Assembly (NCBI GenBank): GCA_027343725.1
Contig: DAHWKH010000100.1
Span: 1 to 14,535 of the forward strand
Direction of reading: 5' to 3'
Origin: Acidiferrobacteraceae bacterium
GTDB lineage: Bacteria; Pseudomonadota; Gammaproteobacteria; Acidiferrobacterales; Acidiferrobacteraceae
Length of the DNA: 14,535 bases
The notes under the pieces are model-generated. The model was not told where the DNA came from and searched no databases. It saw only the letters and a program-made list of their open reading frames with translations. Below, in pieces: positions 7,705 through 13,044 of this stretch; position 1 is the first letter of the stretch, and the number at the start of each line of letters is the position of its first letter. Made by a program: the position numbers and the translations under genes.

Positions 7705-8351
7705 GGTCCCTCGCCGAGAGCCGCTTCGAAGACCGCCCGGAACGAGGCCTCGCTCAAGCGCCGCGTCTGGGTGTTATAGCGACTGCAATGATAGGAATCC
7801 CACAGGGTCCGCCCGGCGAGGACGTGCCGGGCGCCGTGGGCGAACCGGTAGGGGGCCAGGGGCTGTCCCAAGGCCCGCAACACCGCCTCGTGGGCGATGC
7901 GCCCAAGGGCCATGATAACGCCCCCCGGTGGCTGGCGGGCAAGCTCGGCCGCGAGATAGGGCCGGCAATTGTGGATTTCCGCAGCGAGCGGGCGGTTGTC
8001 CGGGGGCACGCACTTGACGGCATTGGTGATGCGGCAATCGTGCAGGCGCAGGCCGTCCGCGACATGCTCCGAGCGGGCCTGGCTCGCGAGCCCCAATCGG
8101 TGCAGGGTGCTATAGAGCAGGATGCCCGCGAAATCGCCCGTGAATGGCCGGCCGGTGGCGTTGGCCCCGTGCAGGCCCGGGGCCAGGCCGACGATCACGA
8201 TGCGCGCATCGGGGCTGCCGAACGCCGGCACCGGCCGGCAGGCGTAGCTTGGGTGCGCGCGTTTGGTCGCATCGCGGAACGCCGCGAGCCGCGGGCAGCG
8301 GCGGCACGCGCCGAGAGACTCCTCCCGGTCCGGATCGGCCGCCGCTGTCAC
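7701..8351 (-). CDS. Family 5 uracil-DNA glycosylase (UdgB type, [4Fe-4S])
   Basis: It is predicted to remove uracil, and probably other deaminated bases, from DNA as the first step of base excision repair. The 216-residue chain has four cysteines fitting the family 4/5 Fe-S site: Cys16 and Cys19 (CRRC), Cys114 (NAVKCVPPDNRP) and Cys129 (EIHNC). Motif 1 is GLAPGLHGANATGRPFTGD at residues 55-73; the Ala where family 4 has Glu, and UDG1 a polar residue, points to family 5. Motif 2 is YHCSRYNTQTRRL at 187-199, with Cys in place of the more common Pro after the His. The start chosen is GTG 8351, which overlaps the nagZ stop as GTGA and leaves CRRC near the N-terminus as usual. An ATG at 8390 would add 13 residues, also in frame, and cannot be excluded. 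uvrC follows by ATGA overlap, so two repair pathways share a transcript. Confidence 0.92.
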   Translation of the reverse strand: MTAAADPDREESLGACRRCPRLAAFRDATKRAHPSYACRPVPAFGSPDARIVIVGLAPGLHGANATGRPFTGDFAGILLYSTLHRLGLASQARSEHVADGLRLHDCRITNAVKCVPPDNRPLAAEIHNCRPYLAAELARQPPGGVIMALGRIAHEAVLRALGQPLAPYRFAHGARHVLAGRTLWDSYHCSRYNTQTRRLSEASFRAVFEAALGEGP

Positions 8352-9382
8352 GCGTGAGCCCCCGCGGCGAGCCGCGCAAGGCGCCGGCATGCCTCGCGAT
8401 AGGCGCGGTTCTCGACGAGCGCCGCCTGGCTCCAGGCCGGCCGCCCGTGCAGGCGCGTAAGCCGCGCCTGCGAGAGCGGGTTGCTGTAGCCCTTGAGTGC
8501 CGCGAACAACCCATCGACACCGTCTGGATCATTGCAGGCCAGCACCATGTCGCAGCCCGCGGCCAGCGCTTTGCGCGCGCGTTCGCCGAGCGATCCCGCC
8601 CCATGGGCCCCCACCATGCTCAAGTCGTCGCTGAAAATGACGCCGCTGAAGCGCAGCCGCCGGCGCAAGACCGTGTTGAGCCAATGCGCCGAAAACCCGG
8701 CGGGCTCGGCATCGATGCGCGGGTAGACGACGTGCGCGGGCATGACGCCCGCCAGCACGGTCGGCGCCAGGCGCGCAAACGGCACGAGATCGAGACCGTC
8801 GATCTCCGCGAACGGGCGCTCATCCCGCGGCAATTCCTGATGGGAATCGCCCGCGACCCCCCCGTGTCCGGGGAAATGCTTGCCCACCGCCGCCATGCCG
8901 GCCTCCGTCATCCCCGAGACGTATTGGCGTGCGAGTTCCGCCACGACCAACGGGTCCTCGTGGAAGGCGCGATCGCCGATCACGCTCGAGAGCCCGTGCG
9001 CGACATCGAGGACCGGCGCGAAGCTGATGTCGACCCCGAGAACGAGGAGTTCGGCCGCCATCACGAACCCCGCGGAGCGCGCGAGGAGGCGCGCCTGGGC
9101 GCGATCGTCGCGATACACGGCGCCGATCGCGCCGCACGCGGGCAACGCCGTGAATCCGTTGCGGAAGCGCTGGATCCGCCCGCCCTCGTGATCGACGGCG
9201 ATGATGAGCGGCGGTTCGCGCAGGTCACGGAGCGCGCCTGTCAGGGCGTGCAATTGGTCCGGGTCCTCGTAATTGCGGCTGAAGAGGATGACGCCCCCGA
9301 CGAGCGGGTCGCGCAAACGTTTGCGTTCGGTCGCGGTCAGGGCGGTGCCCGCGATGTCCAGCATGATGGGCCCAAGGACCAT
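8348..9382 (-). CDS. nagZ: Beta-N-acetylhexosaminidase NagZ (peptidoglycan recycling)
   Basis: NagZ is a cytoplasmic family-3 glycoside hydrolase. It removes N-acetylglucosamine from imported GlcNAc-anhydroMurNAc peptides, supplying both recycling and, in bacteria with an AmpR/AmpC circuit, the inducer of beta-lactamase. The 344 residues carry LVGGVILFSRNY near 27-38, IAVDHEGGRIQRF at 61-73, KHFPGHG at 168-174 with the GDSH loop (His181) that provides the general acid/base, and the nucleophile Asp252 in FSDDLSM. There is no signal peptide. The N-terminus (GPIMLDIAG) aligns with E. coli NagZ. A perfect AGGAGG at 9387-9392, overlapping the stop of the YkuD gene, sets the start at 9382. The immediate neighbour is therefore another peptidoglycan-acting enzyme, which fits a recycling pair. 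Confidence 0.96.
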   Translation of the reverse strand: MVLGPIMLDIAGTALTATERKRLRDPLVGGVILFSRNYEDPDQLHALTGALRDLREPPLIIAVDHEGGRIQRFRNGFTALPACGAIGAVYRDDRAQARLLARSAGFVMAAELLVLGVDISFAPVLDVAHGLSSVIGDRAFHEDPLVVAELARQYVSGMTEAGMAAVGKHFPGHGGVAGDSHQELPRDERPFAEIDGLDLVPFARLAPTVLAGVMPAHVVYPRIDAEPAGFSAHWLNTVLRRRLRFSGVIFSDDLSMVGAHGAGSLGERARKALAAGCDMVLACNDPDGVDGLFAALKGYSNPLSQARLTRLHGRPAWSQAALVENRAYREACRRLARLAAGAHA

Positions 9383-9386
9383 AGCG

Positions 9387-9392
9387 CCTCCT
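9387..9392 (-). promoter_or_regulatory. Strong ribosome binding site for nagZ overlapping the upstream stop codon
   Basis: Minus strand reads TAAGGAGGCGCTATG: the stop of the YkuD gene runs straight into AGGAGG, four bases before the nagZ ATG. It fixes the nagZ start and couples the two genes. Confidence 0.8.
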
Positions 9393-9877
9393 TAGCTCAC
9401 GATGTGCACGCGCGTGCCTACCGCCACGGTGTCGAACAACGTGAGGACATCGTCGTTGTGCATCTTGATGCAACCGCGCGAGGATGGAATGCCCATCGGG
9501 TCGTCGTCGGGCGCGCCGTGAATGTAGACGTAACGGCGCATGGTGTCGACGTCGCCGAGCCGGTTGCGGCCGACCTCGAGGCCGCTCAGCCACAGGATCC
9601 GGGTGAGGATCCAGTCGCGTTGCGGATACAGGCGCCGCAAGTCCGGGCTGTAGATCTCGGCCGTCGGCCGCCGCCCGACGAACACCCGCCCGCGCGGCTC
9701 CCCGGCCCCGATCTTGGCGCGGATGACGTGCCACCCGCGCGGCGTCTGAAAGCTGCCGTAACGCTCCCCAACACCGTTTTTGGCGGTGGCGATCGCGGTC
9801 TCCCAGGCAAGCGCCCCGCCGTCTGCGCCGTACAGGCGCAGCACTTGGTTTGCGACATCGACCTCGATCAGGGCCAT
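9392..9877 (-). CDS. YkuD-domain protein without signal peptide (L,D-transpeptidase family)
   Basis: The 161-residue protein is essentially one YkuD domain. The catalytic signature is complete: His120 in YVYIHGAPDD, then SSRGCIKM with the nucleophilic Cys136 and the preceding Ser/Arg. KNGVGERYGSFQTPRG near 33-48 is the usual substrate-side segment. YkuD enzymes act on the stem peptide of peptidoglycan through an acyl-enzyme on this Cys, giving 3-3 crosslinks, lipoprotein links, or L,D-carboxypeptidase cleavage. Most are exported. This one starts MALIEVDVANQVLRLYG, directly in the domain's first strand, with no signal peptide, membrane segment or LysM domain. It begins exactly where rlmD stops (TGAATG), leaving no room for a longer N-terminus in the intergenic space. 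It is coupled to nagZ. A cytoplasmic L,D-carboxypeptidase, like ElsL of Acinetobacter baumannii, is my preferred reading; the family call is firm and the role is inference. Confidence 0.9.
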   Translation of the reverse strand: MALIEVDVANQVLRLYGADGGALAWETAIATAKNGVGERYGSFQTPRGWHVIRAKIGAGEPRGRVFVGRRPTAEIYSPDLRRLYPQRDWILTRILWLSGLEVGRNRLGDVDTMRRYVYIHGAPDDDPMGIPSSRGCIKMHNDDVLTLFDTVAVGTRVHIVS

Positions 9878-11191
9878 TCAGGGCTCCCGCGTGAACAGGC
9901 ACATCGTCTCAATATGATGCGTGTGGGGGAACATGTCGACAACACCCGCGCGCGCGAGCCGATAGCCGTAGCGATGCACGAGGATGGCGCTGTCGCGCGC
10001 AAGCGTCGCCGGATTGCACGAGACGTAGCACACGCGCGCGACCTCGGCCTCGGCGAGCGCCGTGACCACTTCCAGCGCGCCGGTGCGCGGCGGATCGAGG
10101 AGCGCGGCATCGGCGTGAAAGTCCCGCGCGAGGCCCGCAAGGTCGCCCGCGACGAGATCGCGCGTCTCCCAGTCGGTGTTCGCAAGACCATTGGCGGCGG
10201 CATTGGCGCGCGCCCTCTCGGTCAGGGCAGCGACCCCCTCGACGCCCAGGACGCAGTCCGCGGACCGGGCCAGCGGCAACGCGAAATTCCCGATCCCCGA
10301 GAACAGGTCGAGGATGCGCTCCGCGGGCCCGGGCGCGAGCCACTCCACGGCCTGCGCGACCATCTCGCGGTTGACCTCGGCATGGACCTGCACGAAATCG
10401 GTAGGCGCGAACCGCATCGCGAGCGCGAACGCCGGCAGATGGTAGCAGAGCGGTGCGCCTTCGGGGCCCAGGCGCACAAGCGTGTCCGGCCCGGCGGCCT
10501 GGGTATAGACGGTGAACCCGTACGCCGCGCCGAAGGCCTCCAGGCGCCCGCGGTCGGCCTCCGTCAAGGGCACAAGGTGCCGGAAGACGAGGGCCGCCGT
10601 GTCATCGCCGGCCGCGAATTCGATCTGCGGGATACGCTCAGGACAGGAGAGTTCGGCGATCAAGGCCGTGAGATCGGCAAGCCGCTCCCCGAGTGCCGGC
10701 ATCAGGGTGTGGCAGACCGTGAGCGGCGTGATGAAGGAATGCGCCCGTTCCCGGAATCCCACCAGGACTCCGCCTTTTTTGGGGACGACCCGCACACCGA
10801 GGCGCGCCTTGCGGCGATAGCCCCAAACCGCGCCGGCCAACGGTTCGGCCCAGTGCTCGGGGGCCACGCCCCCGACGTGCGAAAGCGTCGCGCGCACGAT
10901 CTCGGCCTTGGCGGTCCGCTGCGCGCTGCTTGCCAGATGCTGCAAGCGACAGCCCCCGCACACCCCGAAATGCGCGCACGGCGGCGTCACGCGATCCGGC
11001 GAGGCGCGCCGGAGTGCGTGCATCACCGCGCGATCGTAGCGCGGCTTGCGCCCGCGGTAGCCGAAATCCACCTCCTCGCCCGGGAGCGCGCCTTCGATGA
11101 AGACCACTTTGCCCGCGCACCGCCCGACGCCGGCGCCGTCGTGGTTCAAGGCGTCGACCTCGCACACCCCGCCCGTGAGCGCGTCCGTCAT
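9878..11191 (-). CDS. rlmD: 23S rRNA (uracil-1939 C5)-methyltransferase RlmD
   Basis: RlmD (RumA) methylates U1939 of 23S rRNA using SAM and carries a [4Fe-4S] cluster. The 437-residue protein shows a TRAM domain at about 1-65. The cluster cysteines are Cys72, Cys78 and Cys81 (CAHFGVCGGC) plus Cys160 (PLTVCHT). The SAM-binding site is LDLFSGIGNFALPLA at about 295-308, followed by DPPRTG at 366-371, the catalytic nucleophile Cys392 in SCNPATLARD, and the proton-abstracting Glu429 in HTHHIETM. The full set of cysteines favours RlmD over the cluster-free TrmA and over RlmC. The start ATG overlaps the exonuclease stop as ATGA. A cysM-rlmD neighbourhood is known in other gammaproteobacteria such as Pseudomonas; here the exonuclease gene sits between them. 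Confidence 0.95.
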   Translation of the reverse strand: MTDALTGGVCEVDALNHDGAGVGRCAGKVVFIEGALPGEEVDFGYRGRKPRYDRAVMHALRRASPDRVTPPCAHFGVCGGCRLQHLASSAQRTAKAEIVRATLSHVGGVAPEHWAEPLAGAVWGYRRKARLGVRVVPKKGGVLVGFRERAHSFITPLTVCHTLMPALGERLADLTALIAELSCPERIPQIEFAAGDDTAALVFRHLVPLTEADRGRLEAFGAAYGFTVYTQAAGPDTLVRLGPEGAPLCYHLPAFALAMRFAPTDFVQVHAEVNREMVAQAVEWLAPGPAERILDLFSGIGNFALPLARSADCVLGVEGVAALTERARANAAANGLANTDWETRDLVAGDLAGLARDFHADAALLDPPRTGALEVVTALAEAEVARVCYVSCNPATLARDSAILVHRYGYRLARAGVVDMFPHTHHIETMCLFTREP

Positions 11192-11964
11192 GCCTCGCGC
11201 TCCGCCCAGGCCGCGGCGAACGCCGTCCGGTGCGCCTGCCCCGGCCCCGTGAGCGTCTCGCGCAGCCGCCGCTCCTCGTCGGCGTGGGCCTCGGGTGTCA
11301 GATGCCCGCGCATTTTTTCCAGGCGCAGGAAGATGAGATAGGTGTTGATGACGTCGGTCTCGCAGTAGGCGCGAATGAAGCCGAGTTCGCCGTTGCGATA
11401 ACGCTCGAAGACCTCCCCGCCATCGTGCCCTTGTTTGCCGGGAAAGCCGAGGAAGGTGGCGATCTCGTCCAGACGCGCGGTGGCGCGCGCCTGGTAGCCC
11501 GACAGAACGTCCATGACGTCGGTGTGGCGGGCGTGGTAGCGGCCGAGATAATTGTTCCAGCGAAACGCCGGGTCCGCGTCACCGGTGTCCCAATAACGCG
11601 CGCAGGGGACGCCGTGGTAGAGCGCGCGATAGTGCAGGACCGGCAGGTCGAAGCCCCCACCGTTCCAGGACACGAGCGTCGGGGAAAAACGCTCGATGCC
11701 CTCGAAAAAGCGGCGGATGAGTTCCTCTTCCGGGGACGACTCCTCCCCCAAGGACCACACCTTGAGGTCATCGGCGCGCCGCAAAAGCACGGAGATCGCC
11801 ACGATTCGATGCTGGTAATGGCGCAAAAACTCCTGGCCGCTCTCTTCGCGCCGGCGGTGCACCATGACCTTGGCGACGTCTTCGTCCGCCAGATCGAGGT
11901 CGTAAAGCCGCCGCCCGGTGGCGACGTCCGGCACCGTCTCGATATCGAACACCAGGACGTTCAT
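11188..11964 (-). CDS. Predicted 3'-5' exonuclease related to the PolB proofreading domain (DEDDy)
   Basis: The 258-residue protein has the RNase H-like DEDD exonuclease motifs in order. Exo I is Asp7 and Glu9 (LVFDIETVPD), Exo II is Asp106 (SWNGGGFDLPVL), and Exo III is Tyr200 with Asp204 (YCETDVINTYL). The Tyr four residues before the last Asp makes it the DEDDy type, as in family-B polymerases. No polymerase domain follows. This matches the family of small proteins described as predicted exonucleases related to the PolB exonuclease domain; I know of no settled cellular role. Expected activity is metal-dependent 3'-5' degradation of single-stranded DNA or RNA. The start MNVLVFDIET at 11964 puts Exo I at the very N-terminus and overlaps the cysM stop as ATGA. 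A longer frame to 12216 runs antisense-like through cysM and is rejected. It is coupled to rlmD downstream. Confidence 0.88.
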   Translation of the reverse strand: MNVLVFDIETVPDVATGRRLYDLDLADEDVAKVMVHRRREESGQEFLRHYQHRIVAISVLLRRADDLKVWSLGEESSPEEELIRRFFEGIERFSPTLVSWNGGGFDLPVLHYRALYHGVPCARYWDTGDADPAFRWNNYLGRYHARHTDVMDVLSGYQARATARLDEIATFLGFPGKQGHDGGEVFERYRNGELGFIRAYCETDVINTYLIFLRLEKMRGHLTPEAHADEERRLRETLTGPGQAHRTAFAAAWAEREA

Positions 11965-12887
11965 GACTCGGGAAAGACCCCGGTGGAGAGGTAGCGATCG
12001 CCGCGGTCGCAGATGATGGCGACGATCGTCGCGTCGCGCACTTCCGCGCTCAGCACGAGCGCCGCGGCCACCGCCCCGCCCGAGGAGATCCCGCAAAAAA
12101 CCCCCTCCTCGCGCGCGAGACGCCGCGTGGTCTCCTCGGCGAGCGCCTGGTCCACATCGATGACGCGGTCCACGCGTTTCGGATCGTAGATCTTCGGCAG
12201 ATAGGCGCTGTTCCAACGGCGGATGCCGGCAATGGAGGAGCCGCTCGTGGGCTGCACCCCCACGACGACGACCCCCGGATTGCGTTCCTTCAGATAACGC
12301 GAGGTGCCCATGATCGTGCCGGTGGTCCCCATCGCGCTCACGAAATGCGTGATGGCGCCGTGCGTATCGCGCCAGATCTCCGGGCCCGTGCCCCGATAAT
12401 GGGCCTCGGGATTATCGGGGTTCGAGAACTGATCGAGGATATGCCCCTCGCCGCGGGCCTCCATCGCGCGCGCGGTATCGATCGCCTCTTCCATGCTGCC
12501 GGCGCGCGAGGTCAGGACCAAGGTGGCCCCGAAGGCGCGCATGAGACCGCGGCGCTCGGCGCTCATGTGTTCGGGCATGACGAGCACCATGCGATAACCC
12601 TTGACCGCGGCGGCCATGGCGAGCGCGATGCCGGTATTGCCGCTCGTGGCCTCGATCAGGGTATCGCCCGGGCGGATCGTGCCGCGGCCCTCGGCGGCGG
12701 TGATCATATGCAACGCCGGCCGATCCTTGACCGAGCCCCCGGGGTTGTTGCCCTCGAGTTTGACGAGCAGCCGGTTACCGCGTTCGGCGCCGAGGCGCTG
12801 CAGCCGCACGAGCGGCGTGTTGCCGACGCAGTCGGCGATTGTCTGCTCCCTTCTCTGTTCCGTGTGATCGGAACCCTTGGCGCTCAT
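11961..12887 (-). CDS. cysM: Cysteine synthase B (O-acetylserine sulfhydrylase)
   Basis: CysM is a PLP enzyme that makes cysteine from O-acetylserine and sulfide; CysM enzymes also accept thiosulfate, giving S-sulfocysteine. The 308-residue protein has the PLP lysine Lys54 in NNPGGSVKDRPA, the phosphate/substrate loop TSGNTG at 81-86, and GTTGTIMG in the middle. It also has IRRWNSAYLPKIYD, a CysM-specific segment that distinguishes it from CysK. The C-terminus ICDRGDRYLSTGVF is almost the same as in E. coli CysM. The start at 12887 is preceded by GAGGGA and GGAT. It is the first gene of the coupled cluster, 157 nt after recJ, so any cluster promoter should lie in that gap or inside recJ. It may supply cysteine for the three Fe-S proteins encoded downstream; that link is inference. 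Confidence 0.96.
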   Translation of the reverse strand: MSAKGSDHTEQRREQTIADCVGNTPLVRLQRLGAERGNRLLVKLEGNNPGGSVKDRPALHMITAAEGRGTIRPGDTLIEATSGNTGIALAMAAAVKGYRMVLVMPEHMSAERRGLMRAFGATLVLTSRAGSMEEAIDTARAMEARGEGHILDQFSNPDNPEAHYRGTGPEIWRDTHGAITHFVSAMGTTGTIMGTSRYLKERNPGVVVVGVQPTSGSSIAGIRRWNSAYLPKIYDPKRVDRVIDVDQALAEETTRRLAREEGVFCGISSGGAVAAALVLSAEVRDATIVAIICDRGDRYLSTGVFPES

Positions 12888-13044
12888 ATCCGTACTCTTC
12901 CCTCATTCCGAAAACCAGGGGGTGGATCGCAACCGCAGGGGACCTCCGGTCCGCGGCATCCTCGGACACGGCCTGCGCGGCAACCGGACGCGCGATCCTT
13001 CAGGCGGGAGATCCCGGGCGGGGCCATGCGCCTCGACCGTTTCG
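12888..13044 (-). other. Intergenic region between recJ and cysM
   Basis: The largest gap among the minus-strand genes. I find no convincing -35/-10 pair; the best candidate, TTGCGA upstream of the cysM ribosome binding site, has no good -10 partner. A short GGACC-GGA-GGTCC palindrome (about 12945-12957) has no T-run after it, so it is not a usual intrinsic terminator. The cysM ribosome binding region is at its end. Any cluster promoter here is not of recognisable sigma70 type, or the cluster is read through from recJ. Confidence 0.4.

Noticed and set aside
8144..11341. A plus-strand open frame of 1065 codons covering 3.2 kb
   Set aside because: It is the exact codon-for-codon antisense of ykuD, nagZ and rlmD, which happen to share one frame. 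An antisense frame stays open whenever TTA, CTA and TCA codons are missing, as expected in GC-rich genes. Its translation is Arg/Gly/Pro-rich and shows no family motif.
11965..12216. N-terminal extension of the exonuclease frame to 12216
   Set aside because: It runs out of frame through the well-conserved cysM 3' half, and the first catalytic motif of the exonuclease lies right after the ATG at 11964.
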